From Massilia sp. Root418 (GTDB lineage: Bacteria > Pseudomonadota > Gammaproteobacteria > Burkholderiales > Burkholderiaceae_D), in contig NZ_LMEC01000001.1 of assembly GCF_001425265.1 (NCBI RefSeq), positions 578,036 to 642,035 of the forward strand: a stretch of DNA of 64,000 bases, read 5' to 3'. The position numbers and the translations under genes were made by a program. Numbering within the stretch: the first letter of the stretch is position 1; every line of letters begins with the position of its first letter. Shown here one piece after another: positions 9,242-17,265 of this stretch. The notes under the pieces were generated by a model. The model searched no databases, was not told the DNA's origin, and worked only from the letters and a program-made list of their open reading frames with translations.

Positions 9242-10618
9242 ATGCTAGCCAGAGTGAGACAAGTCATGCTGACCCCCGCCGCAACTGCCGTTCCCGAAGC
9301 GCCCATGCGCATCTATGCCGCCCTGTCCGACACCGCGGAACCGTCGCGCGCCGCCGACGCCGCCGCCTTCCTGCGCACACAACTGGATGCGGCCGCCGCC
9401 CAGCCGCCCTGCCTGCCAGTCCGTTATGACGAGCTGGCAGGCTGGATCGCCCACCATGCCCAGACCGCAACGGATGCCTATCACCGCTACCAGGTGGTGC
9501 GCGAATTCGGCGCGCCGCGCCGCCATTTCGCCACCTTGGCGCAGGCGCGCCAGTTCTTGCGCGAAGCTGCGCCGGCCCGGCTGGCGGACGGCGCCTCGCT
9601 GTACGGCGTGGTGGAGCGCTGGGACGACGTCGATTTCCAGCCCATGATCGCCAGCTACCTGGAGCAATTGGGCAACGGCGTGCCGGACCGCAACCGCTAC
9701 CTGCTGTACCGCGACTTGCTGGCATCGGGCGCGGGCTCGGCCAGCGCGGATGCGGGCGCAGGCGGCCTGTCGGTGGGCCTGCCGCTTGCCAGCTACCGCA
9801 GCGCGGCACTGGAACTGTCGCTGGCGCACAACGGGGATGATTTCCTCCCTGAACTGATCGGCTACAACCTGGCGCGCCAGCAGCCCTCGGCTGAACTGTT
9901 GGTGGCGCGCCACGAATTGACGGAGCTGGGCTTGCACGCCGACGCGTTCGCCGGCGCTGGCGTGGCGGCCGGCAGCGGGCCGTCGGCCCTGCTCAGCCTG
10001 CGTGGCGTGATGGCGCGGGTGGGCGATCCGGCTGCGTTCTACCGCCGCGTGGCCGATGGTTTCCGCCTGCACGCGCAAGCCGCCCACCTGCCGCTGCCCT
10101 CCGCCGGCGATGCCGCCGCGCCGCTGCCGGCCGAATCTTCGGCCGCCGCGCCCGCTGGTGCGCCAGCCGGCCGGCCGGCTGCCGCTGCCGCCAATGCTGC
10201 CACTGCCGCCACGGCAGCCAGACAAGCAGGCAGCCAGCCAGCCCCGGTACTGCCGCCCGACACCGTGGCCAACCGTGCGCCCGGCAGGTCCGCCCAGGCC
10301 GTGCCGGCACCGCTCCCGGTCCCGGACGGCCCCGCCGACGCCGGCGGCCCGAAACACCAGGGCAGCCAGCTTGCCACTGCCGACGCGCCAAGGCGCGTAC
10401 GCGCGGAGCGGCCGGTGATCCGCCACCACTTCCCCGCCGACGAACACGCCTGGGAATCGATAGGCTGCGAACTGCGCCTGCTGGAAGCGCGGCTGGCCTC
10501 GTCGGACAGCAAGGAAGAAGCGATGGCCACGCTTTCGCGGCTGCTGGCACCCGCGCTGCAGCACACGCCGGCCGGCCTGATGGCCGCGCGCATCTACACG
10601 CAGCTGTTCAACCTGTAG
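9242..10618 (+). CDS. Iron-containing redox enzyme, haem-oxygenase-like (HDO) fold
   Basis: About 458 residues. The N-terminal two thirds match the Haem_oxygenas_2 / haem-oxygenase-like diiron oxidase family: a region with VVERWDDVDFQ, then FLPELIGYNLAR and HELTELGLHADAF, which supply the Glu and His ligands expected for a non-haem iron site. Then follows an Ala/Pro-rich linker of roughly 100 residues and a short helical C-terminal segment (about 60 residues) without a recognised family. Reactions in this family are diverse (N-oxygenation, desaturation, C-C cleavage), so no substrate is assigned. The start is uncertain: ATG at 9242 or 9266; the frame is open further upstream to a GTG at 9074. 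The 3' end overlaps the convergent sensor kinase by 11 bases. Confidence 0.75.
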   Translation: MLARVRQVMLTPAATAVPEAPMRIYAALSDTAEPSRAADAAAFLRTQLDAAAAQPPCLPVRYDELAGWIAHHAQTATDAYHRYQVVREFGAPRRHFATLAQARQFLREAAPARLADGASLYGVVERWDDVDFQPMIASYLEQLGNGVPDRNRYLLYRDLLASGAGSASADAGAGGLSVGLPLASYRSAALELSLAHNGDDFLPELIGYNLARQQPSAELLVARHELTELGLHADAFAGAGVAAGSGPSALLSLRGVMARVGDPAAFYRRVADGFRLHAQAAHLPLPSAGDAAAPLPAESSAAAPAGAPAGRPAAAAANAATAATAARQAGSQPAPVLPPDTVANRAPGRSAQAVPAPLPVPDGPADAGGPKHQGSQLATADAPRRVRAERPVIRHHFPADEHAWESIGCELRLLEARLASSDSKEEAMATLSRLLAPALQHTPAGLMAARIYTQLFNL

Positions 10619-12467
10619 CCTGGCTTGAGGAACCCGGTGGGGCGGCAGGGTCCGCACCGCCGGCTGGCGCGGCGGGCAGCCGCACGGTCACGCGCGTGCC
10701 CTGCCCCACGCCCGGGCTGGCGATGGCGATGGTCCCGCCATGCATCTCAACCAGCCGCCGCACCAGCGTCAACCCTATGCCCAGGCCGCCCTGCGCGCGC
10801 TGCAAGGTCTGCTCCCCTTGCACGAACACGTTGAACACGCGCGGCAGCAGCTCCGGCGTGATGCCCACGCCCTCGTCGCTCACTGTCAATTCGGCCATGC
10901 CGCCGTCCCTCGCCACCTGGATGCGAATCGCCGAACCGGGCGGGCTGTATTTAAGTGCATTGTCCAGGATATTGTCGATCACCTGAGACAGCCGCGTGGC
11001 ATCGGCCAGCACCGGCGCCGGCTCGGCGCGCAACTCGATGCGGTGCTGCTCCAGCCTTCCGCCGGCCTTTAGCGTTTCCAGGCAGCCGCTCGCCGCCTCG
11101 GCCAGGTCCAGCGGCTGCTTGCTCAGGGCCAGCTTGCCCATCAGCGCGCGGTTCACTTCCAGCAGATCGTCGACCAGCGAAGTCAGATGCGCGGTCTGGC
11201 GGCGCAGCACTTCACGCGCGCGCTGGCCGGCCTCGGGCGGCGCGCCCTGCCGGCCGGCCAGTTCCAGCAAGGTGACCGCGCTGGTGATCGCGCCCAGCGG
11301 GTTGCGCAGCTCATGGCCCAGCATGGCCAGGAATTCGTCCTTGGCCGCATTCTGCCGCTCCGCATGCTCGCGCGCGGCACGCTCGCGCACCAGCAGTTCG
11401 TTGCGCTCGGCCTCCACGCTGGCGCGCGTCACCATCTCGGCCCGCAAGCGCGTGTCGGCGTCGCGGATGGCGTCATTCAATGCTTCCATTTCACCGATGC
11501 TGGACTGCCGCAGCCCGGACACGGGCATGGCGCCGCCCAGCGAGCGTGCGGCATTGGAGGCGCTCGACACGAAGCGCACCAGCCTGCGCCCGGTGTGGAT
11601 GCCCAGCACCAGCGCAGAGCCGATGGCGATGACAAAGCCGCCAATGGCCACCGACATCCCGCGCAGCACCGCCGCATTGATCTCGGCCGCCGGCGCCGAC
11701 ACCAGCACCGCCCAGCCGGACAGCGCCGAGCGCACGAAATAGGAATGGAACCTGGTGCCGTCCGCGCCGGCATGCCGCAGCGCGCCGTCCGGTGCCGCCT
11801 GCATGCCCGCCAGTACGTCGCCGGCAATGCGCCTGCGCGCCGGATCATCGGCCTGGCCGCGCTGCGTGATGATGACGCCGGTGCCGTCAACCAGGCTGAC
11901 TTGCCAGCTGGCGGGAATGGTGCGCGCGTCGAAGCTGCGCGAGAAATAGGATGGGGTGAAAGCCTGGGCGATCACGCGCCGGTCGCCCGCCGCCGTCGTG
12001 ATGGGCATTTCGACCGTCACGAACGGCCGCTTCAGGTCCAGGCCCCATTTCACGCCGGAGACGGCGCCGGTACCGCTGTCGAGCTGGCGCGCCGTCACCT
12101 CGGGATCTGGCCGTATCGGCAGCGCGGCGCCGTACGGCAGGCGGGTGTTGACCAGCTGCTGGCCGCTGCGCTCGTACAGGATGATCCAGCCGCCATGGCC
12201 GGCGTTGGCGGCGCTGGCCTCCTGGTGGAAGCGTTCCACGTCGCCCGATGCCAGCGAGTGCGAATTGGCCAGCACCCGCAGCACCGACTGCGCGCGGCGG
12301 ATCTCGGCGTCGATCTCCAGCGTGGCCGAACGCGCGCTTTCCTCGATATGGCGCATGGCCGACGCGCGCTGCGCGGTCAGCAGCATGTCCAGCGCGATGC
12401 TGCAGAACACCGCCACCGGCAACACGATGGAAAAAGCCAGCAGCCAGTAATGGGTACGTAGACGCAT
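10608..12467 (-). CDS. Membrane sensor histidine kinase with dCache-like periplasmic domain
   Basis: A 619-residue kinase. TM1 is about 8-30, a periplasmic dCache-like sensor about 35-265, TM2 about 270-290, then a coiled coil to 375, HisKA with H385 in GHELRNP, and HATPase_c to about 600 (N, G1 and G2 boxes present: DNALKY, DEGVGI, GLGIGL). The tail is Gly/Ala/Pro/Ser-rich. No HAMP is obvious and no response regulator is adjacent; the nearest regulator is the AraC gene directly upstream on the same strand, so the partner is unknown. A larger in-frame reading through the AraC region is a GC-rich artefact; the ATG at 12465-12467 starts a good membrane segment. Confidence 0.88.
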   Translation of the reverse strand: MRLRTHYWLLAFSIVLPVAVFCSIALDMLLTAQRASAMRHIEESARSATLEIDAEIRRAQSVLRVLANSHSLASGDVERFHQEASAANAGHGGWIILYERSGQQLVNTRLPYGAALPIRPDPEVTARQLDSGTGAVSGVKWGLDLKRPFVTVEMPITTAAGDRRVIAQAFTPSYFSRSFDARTIPASWQVSLVDGTGVIITQRGQADDPARRRIAGDVLAGMQAAPDGALRHAGADGTRFHSYFVRSALSGWAVLVSAPAAEINAAVLRGMSVAIGGFVIAIGSALVLGIHTGRRLVRFVSSASNAARSLGGAMPVSGLRQSSIGEMEALNDAIRDADTRLRAEMVTRASVEAERNELLVRERAAREHAERQNAAKDEFLAMLGHELRNPLGAITSAVTLLELAGRQGAPPEAGQRAREVLRRQTAHLTSLVDDLLEVNRALMGKLALSKQPLDLAEAASGCLETLKAGGRLEQHRIELRAEPAPVLADATRLSQVIDNILDNALKYSPPGSAIRIQVARDGGMAELTVSDEGVGITPELLPRVFNVFVQGEQTLQRAQGGLGIGLTLVRRLVEMHGGTIAIASPGVGQGTRVTVRLPAAPAGGADPAAPPGSSSQATG

Positions 12468-12517
12468 CGATGCACATGGTTCTTGTGGACACCAATTGTA
12501 CAACGGCAATGAGCGTT

Positions 12518-13624
12518 TCAGTTCGCGCCCGCCAGCAGGGTTTCCCGCAGCAGCCCGGGGGTCTGGCCGGTCCAGCGCTTGAAGGAGCGGCGGAAGTTGG
12601 TGGCGTCGTGGAAGCCCAGGTGCTCGGCCACGGCGTCGTTGTCGGCGCGGCGGGTCTGGAACAGATACAGCGCAACGTGGGTGCGCACCTGGTCCAGCTC
12701 TGCCTGGAAGTGGGTGTTGTGGCGCGCCAGGTGCCGCTTCAGCGTGGCCGGGCTGACGGCGAAGTCCGCTGCCGTCTGCTCCAGGGACGGCGCCGCGCGC
12801 ACGCGGGCCAGCAGATAGTCGTACAGTGCGCTCAGCAGGCTGGGAGTGGCGGACTGCCAAGCGCTGGGAGCCGGCGTGATGGGCGGCGCGCCGGCTGGCG
12901 CGCTTGCCTGCGCGGATGGCTGCCCGGTTGGCTGCGCGGTTGCCTGCTCCATTGCCTGCTCCATCGCCTGCGTCCGCGCCTGCGCTGCGGGCCACGGCCG
13001 GTCCAGCCAGGCGGCGTCGATCAGCATGGCGTCCAGGTGGCAGTCGAAGCGCAAGTCGGTGCCCAGGTGGACCTCGTGCTGTTCGGTGTGGCGCGGGCGG
13101 GTGCGGTTGAAGCAGAAGCGCCACGGCAGGCGCTCGCCGCTCAGCCAGCGGCACATGGCCGCCAGCGCCGTCATGTGCATCTCGGCCAGGAAAGGCAGCT
13201 GGCCGGGCGCGCCGTAGCTATCGGTCCAGTACAGCGCGGCCAGGCCACCCTCGGTGCGGAAGCGTGGACACAGCAGCGGCGACAGCAGGCAGCCGTGCTC
13301 CACCAGGATGTGCAGGGCTGCGCGCAGGCTCGGCGCCCGCAGCAGCTCTGCGCTCGCCGCGCCGCAGTCGCCCGGCAGCATCTGCTGGCCCAGCATGAAG
13401 GCGGTATCCGCGCTGTCCAGCATGCGCGCGGCGTTTTGCAGCAATTGCAGGTACTGCTGCGGCGCCAGGCGCAGGTCCGCAGGCGGCAGCTCCGGCCCGT
13501 CCAGGCCCGTGCCGCGCCACAGCGCGGGCAAGGCCGCGTCCCGGCTGGCGGCGTAGTCCAGCACCTGCCATGGCTGGTGCCGCGCCGGGATCACTGCATC
13601 CGCCGCGCCGTGGTAGGCGATCAC
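12518..13624 (-). CDS. AraC-family transcriptional regulator with Arabinose_bd-type N-terminal domain
   Basis: About 368 residues. The N-terminal half resembles the PF12625 ligand-binding domain of OruR/ArgR-like AraC regulators (LGQQMLPGDCGAASAELLRAP is a weak match to the family pattern). A Gln/Ala/Pro-rich linker of about 45 residues with MEQA repeats follows, then a C-terminal double helix-turn-helix with LARHNTHFQAELDQVR and HLGFHDATNFRRSFKRW. The start is a GTG at 13622-13624 that overlaps the TGA of the upstream GGDEF-like gene, so the two are coupled. DNA-binding activator, probably responding to a small molecule or to its membrane partner. Target genes are not evident; the divergent TonB receptor/phytase operon is a candidate. 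Confidence 0.85.
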   Translation of the reverse strand: MIAYHGAADAVIPARHQPWQVLDYAASRDAALPALWRGTGLDGPELPPADLRLAPQQYLQLLQNAARMLDSADTAFMLGQQMLPGDCGAASAELLRAPSLRAALHILVEHGCLLSPLLCPRFRTEGGLAALYWTDSYGAPGQLPFLAEMHMTALAAMCRWLSGERLPWRFCFNRTRPRHTEQHEVHLGTDLRFDCHLDAMLIDAAWLDRPWPAAQARTQAMEQAMEQATAQPTGQPSAQASAPAGAPPITPAPSAWQSATPSLLSALYDYLLARVRAAPSLEQTAADFAVSPATLKRHLARHNTHFQAELDQVRTHVALYLFQTRRADNDAVAEHLGFHDATNFRRSFKRWTGQTPGLLRETLLAGAN

Positions 13625-14562
13625 GCCGCAGCCAGCCGGCGCTGCCCGTCGTCCGCCCCGCCGGACTGCGCGACGCCGGCTTCGGCCCCGCCGCTGGGGG
13701 GCGCCAGATCGACCGCCTTGCCCAGTTCCGCCAGCAGCGCTTCGGGATTCCCCTCGGCCAGCGTGCAGGCGTGCCGCAGTCCCACCGCCAGCGGTCCTGC
13801 AGGCGCCGCGTGGCGCATGCGGCCCACCATGGAGCACAAGTGCCCGGCCAGTTCCTGCGCCTGTTCCTGCCCCATGCCGGGCAGCAGCACCGCATAACGG
13901 TCGCCCGCATAGCGGCACAGCAGGTCCTCATTGCGCAGGTTAAGCAGCAGCATATGGCCGACCGCCTGCAGCACCCGGTCGCCCTCGCGCTGGCCGTGCT
14001 CGCGGTTGATCCTGTGGAAGCCATCTATGTCCAGCAGCACCAGCGCGCATGGCATGCCAGGCGCGCGCGCGTGCTCCAGCCGGATCTGCGCGCGCAGGTA
14101 GTCCGCACCCGCCAGCTGCGTGACGCGGTCAAAGGCGCGGTGGTCGCGGAACAGCCGCTCGCGCTTTTGCAAATGTTCGTTCAGGCTGAACTGCTCCTGG
14201 CGCCAGTAGTACATGCCGGCCGTGAGCGTCAGCATCCCCAGCGGCATGAGCGCTTCCAGCCAGTTGTCCCACACCTGGTCCTTGGCCACATGGAAGAACT
14301 CGTCCAGGCAATCGGCCCAGGAGCCAAGCATGATGGCCGCCAGCCCCAGCGCCAGCAGGCGCGTCACCAGGCCGCCGGGCCGGCTGCTCAGGGTGATCAG
14401 CAGCCAGATGCCCGCCATGGCGGCGGTACCGCCCTCGCACAGGATATCCAGCCACTTCCAGTGCGCCAGCGGCTTGGCCTGGCCCATGCCCGCATACAGC
14501 AAGGGGAACAGCAGCAGCCCGCAGGCCGACAGCATCAGATAGGGACGGTGCAGTTTTAGCAT
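13621..14562 (-). CDS. Membrane protein with degenerate GGDEF domain
   Basis: A 313-residue protein. About four membrane segments lie in residues 8-125, then a GGDEF-fold domain (about 140-285) with RVTQLAGADYLRAQI at its start and DIDGFHRINREHG for the metal-binding strand. The signature is AGDRY (219-223) instead of GGDEF, so the catalytic Glu is Arg and cyclase activity is unlikely; a GTP- or c-di-GMP-binding sensory role is more plausible. The last ~25 residues are low complexity. Its stop overlaps the start of the AraC regulator (GTGA), which suggests that it controls that regulator. The divergent spacer holds the TonB receptor promoter. Confidence 0.85.
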   Translation of the reverse strand: MLKLHRPYLMLSACGLLLFPLLYAGMGQAKPLAHWKWLDILCEGGTAAMAGIWLLITLSSRPGGLVTRLLALGLAAIMLGSWADCLDEFFHVAKDQVWDNWLEALMPLGMLTLTAGMYYWRQEQFSLNEHLQKRERLFRDHRAFDRVTQLAGADYLRAQIRLEHARAPGMPCALVLLDIDGFHRINREHGQREGDRVLQAVGHMLLLNLRNEDLLCRYAGDRYAVLLPGMGQEQAQELAGHLCSMVGRMRHAAPAGPLAVGLRHACTLAEGNPEALLAELGKAVDLAPPSGGAEAGVAQSGGADDGQRRLAAA

Positions 14563-14605
14563 GGCGGCAGCATAGCGGCGCTTTGTGACGTCCGCATGAC
14601 AACAA

Positions 14606-14629
14606 GGAGGTGCAAGCAGGGAGGTGCAA
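14606..14629 (+). repeat. Two copies of GGAGGTGCAA, period 14
   Basis: Direct repeat at 14606-14615 and 14620-14629 in the divergent spacer between the degenerate GGDEF gene and the TonB receptor. Because of its position it could be a regulator-binding site, for example for the AraC protein; there is no other evidence. Confidence 0.4.
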
Positions 14630-14726
14630 ACAGCTCACCCGCCGCACCTGCTTTGTAATAGAAGCGACATATTCAGTTCCTAGAATGCCCGGCGTTCCTA
14701 CAACATTTCAACTAACGAATAAAACC

Positions 14727-17264
14727 ATGCACAAGCCCACCCCGCCAACCTTCCGACTGTCCGCCCTCAGCCTGGGCGTACTCGCCATGCTGACCTCCCT
14801 GGGCGTGCACGCCCAGGTTGCCGAGTCCTCATCCTTGGCCGGCGTCGTCGTCATCACCGGCCAGCAGGCCAGCCTGCGCAAATCCATCGCCGCACAGGAC
14901 AAGGCCGATAACATCGTCAGTGTCGTCAGCAGCGACGATATCGGCGGCCTGCCGGACAAGAACGCCGCCGAAGCGCTGGCCCGCCTGCCCGGCGTCTCGG
15001 TGCAGCGCGACCAGGGCGAGGGCCGCTATATCACCGTGCGCGGACTGGGCCCGGACCTGAACGCCGTCACCATCAACGGCGCACTGGTGCCCTCGCCCGA
15101 AGCCGGCCGCCGCGCGGTGGCGCTGGACGTGCTGCCGGCGGGCCTGATCCGTTCCCTGGAAGTGAGCAAGACCCTGACGCCGGACATGGACGCCAGCTCG
15201 CTGGGCGCCACCGTGGAGGTGAAATCGCTGTCCGCCTTCGACCTGCCGGGCAAAGTACTGTCCGTGACGGCAGCGGCCAGCCGCGACCAGAACACCGGAC
15301 AGACCAGCCCGAGCGCCAGTCTGTTGTGGGCCCAGCGCTTCATGGACGGCCGCCTGGGCGTGGCGGTTGGCCTGAGCGGCGAGAAGCGCAAGTTCGGCTC
15401 CGACAACGTGGAGACCGGCGGCGCCTGGGACGGTGAAAAGCTGGGCAGTTTCGAATTCCGCGACTACCTGCCTGTGCGCGACCGCCGCGCCGCCGCCATC
15501 AACTTCGACTACCGTCCGGCCGCAGGCAGCAACTGGTTCATGCGCAACCTGCTGAGCCGCTTCAGCGACGATGAAGTACGCGACCGCCTGACCATCAGCA
15601 ATATCTCCGGCGGCAGCATCGCCGAAGGCGCCACGGCCAGCGCACGCGCCGAGCGCCGCCTGCGCCAGCGCAAATACACGCAGGAGATCCGCTCCACCGT
15701 GCTGGGCACCGAACAGAAATTCGGCGGCTGGCAGCTGAACCTGGTGGGCGGCACGAGCCGCGCCAACGAGGATACGCCTGAAGCGATCAACGACGCGCGC
15801 TTCCGCGGCAACGCCAACTTTGCCGGCGTGGGCTTTACCAATGGCGCCCAGCCGCAGCTGGTAGCGCCGGCCGGCATCTACGACGCTGCCAACTACAGCC
15901 TGAACGCCATCACGCTGCAGCAGCGCTACTCGGAAGACAAGGAACGCCACGCCCGCATCGACCTGTCGCACACTTTCCCCGTGGGAGAAATGCGTTCAAC
16001 GCTAAAGTTCGGCGCCAAGACCAGCCGCCGCGAGAAGGCCAACGACACCAACCAGTGGGCCTACAACAGCAGCAAGACCAGCAGCGGCAACTACTGGGGC
16101 GCCGGCCCTGCCGCCATGGCCGCCTTTGTAGGTGCCGGTGAGCTGGACTACAAGCTGGGCCGCATCGGCGCCGCCATCGATCCGGCCGTGGTGCGCGCAC
16201 GCGTCGCGGGCCTGGACCGCAACGGCGCGCGGCTGGCGTCCGAATCCGCGATCAATGACTTCAGCATGAACGAGGACATCGACTCGGGCTATGTGCAGAA
16301 CACCCTGGCCTGGGACGCATGGCGCGTGCTGGCAGGTGTGCGGGCCGAGCACACCAGCTTCGACGCGGCCGGATCGCAGATCAGCGGCACCGTCATATCG
16401 CCGCTGCGGCGCGAACGCTCCTACACCAACTGGCTGCCCACACTGCAGGCGCGCTACGACGCCGACGAACACACCAGCATCCGCGCCGCCGTCACCAAGG
16501 CCGTGGTGCGCGCCAACTTCAGCCAGCTGGCGCCGGGCGTGAGCTTGTCCAGCGCCACCGAAGCCACCATCGGCAACCCGGACCTGGCGCCGCTGCAGGC
16601 GCGCAACCTGGACCTGGGCGTGGAGCGCATCCTCGGCACGGACGGCACCGTGTCGGCCTACGCCTTCCACAAGGACATCAAGAACTTCACCTATACCACG
16701 AATCTCGCAGGCACCGGCCAGTGGGCGAACTACACCACCGCCACCTCCTACGCCAACGGCGACAAGGCCACCGTGAAGGGCATCGAACTGGCGTGGCAGC
16801 AGCCGCTGCGCATGCTGCCCGCGCCTTTCAACAGCCTGCTGGCCGGCGTCAACGCCACCCTGAGCGACTCCAAGGCCAACGTGGCGCGCTTCGATACGAA
16901 GGCGGGCAAGGTCCTGTCGCGCAGCATCTCCATGCCGGGCCAGTCGGACCGCGTGATGAATGTGATGCTGGGCTACGAACAAGGCCCGGTGAGCACCCGC
17001 CTGGCACTGAACTACAAGTCCGAATACCTGCTCGAAATGGGCGGCGACATCCTGAACCCGGCGCAGGACCGCATTGTCGACAGCCAGAAGCAGCTGGACC
17101 TGTCCTTTGCCTACCAGATCAGCAAGCAGCTGCAAGTGCAGTTCGAGGCCTCCAACCTGAACAACGAAAAGTACTACGTCTACCAAGGCGTGAAGAACCA
17201 TAACGCGCAGTACGAGCAGTATGGCCGCACCTATAAGATCACCCTGAAAGCCAGCCTGTTCTGA
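14727..17264 (+). CDS. TonB-dependent receptor linked to phytase
   Basis: An 845-residue outer-membrane receptor. Residues 1-29 form a signal peptide ending HAQ. The plug contains the pattern DIGGLPDKNAAEALARLPGV followed by a GEGRYITVRGL segment and DMDASSLGATVEV, which is typical of the Xanthomonas/Caulobacter TonB receptor class (TIGR01782-like). The barrel runs to the end with a terminal Phe (ASLF). The ATG at 14727 starts a good signal peptide; the frame extends upstream to 14610 without one. The phytase starts one base after the stop, so this is an operon. Beta-propeller phytase genes next to TonB receptors are a known arrangement in water and plant bacteria; import of inositol phosphates or metal complexes is inferred. 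Confidence 0.9.
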   Translation: MHKPTPPTFRLSALSLGVLAMLTSLGVHAQVAESSSLAGVVVITGQQASLRKSIAAQDKADNIVSVVSSDDIGGLPDKNAAEALARLPGVSVQRDQGEGRYITVRGLGPDLNAVTINGALVPSPEAGRRAVALDVLPAGLIRSLEVSKTLTPDMDASSLGATVEVKSLSAFDLPGKVLSVTAAASRDQNTGQTSPSASLLWAQRFMDGRLGVAVGLSGEKRKFGSDNVETGGAWDGEKLGSFEFRDYLPVRDRRAAAINFDYRPAAGSNWFMRNLLSRFSDDEVRDRLTISNISGGSIAEGATASARAERRLRQRKYTQEIRSTVLGTEQKFGGWQLNLVGGTSRANEDTPEAINDARFRGNANFAGVGFTNGAQPQLVAPAGIYDAANYSLNAITLQQRYSEDKERHARIDLSHTFPVGEMRSTLKFGAKTSRREKANDTNQWAYNSSKTSSGNYWGAGPAAMAAFVGAGELDYKLGRIGAAIDPAVVRARVAGLDRNGARLASESAINDFSMNEDIDSGYVQNTLAWDAWRVLAGVRAEHTSFDAAGSQISGTVISPLRRERSYTNWLPTLQARYDADEHTSIRAAVTKAVVRANFSQLAPGVSLSSATEATIGNPDLAPLQARNLDLGVERILGTDGTVSAYAFHKDIKNFTYTTNLAGTGQWANYTTATSYANGDKATVKGIELAWQQPLRMLPAPFNSLLAGVNATLSDSKANVARFDTKAGKVLSRSISMPGQSDRVMNVMLGYEQGPVSTRLALNYKSEYLLEMGGDILNPAQDRIVDSQKQLDLSFAYQISKQLQVQFEASNLNNEKYYVYQGVKNHNAQYEQYGRTYKITLKASLF

Positions 17265-17265
17265 T

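Noticed and set aside
10608..13154. Single 848-residue frame joining part of the AraC region to the sensor kinase
   Set aside because: The upstream part is out of frame with the AraC domain; a normal ATG and membrane segment start the kinase at 12467.
14606..14629. Start of a CRISPR-like or longer tandem array
   Set aside because: Only two 10-base copies are present, with no spacer pattern.
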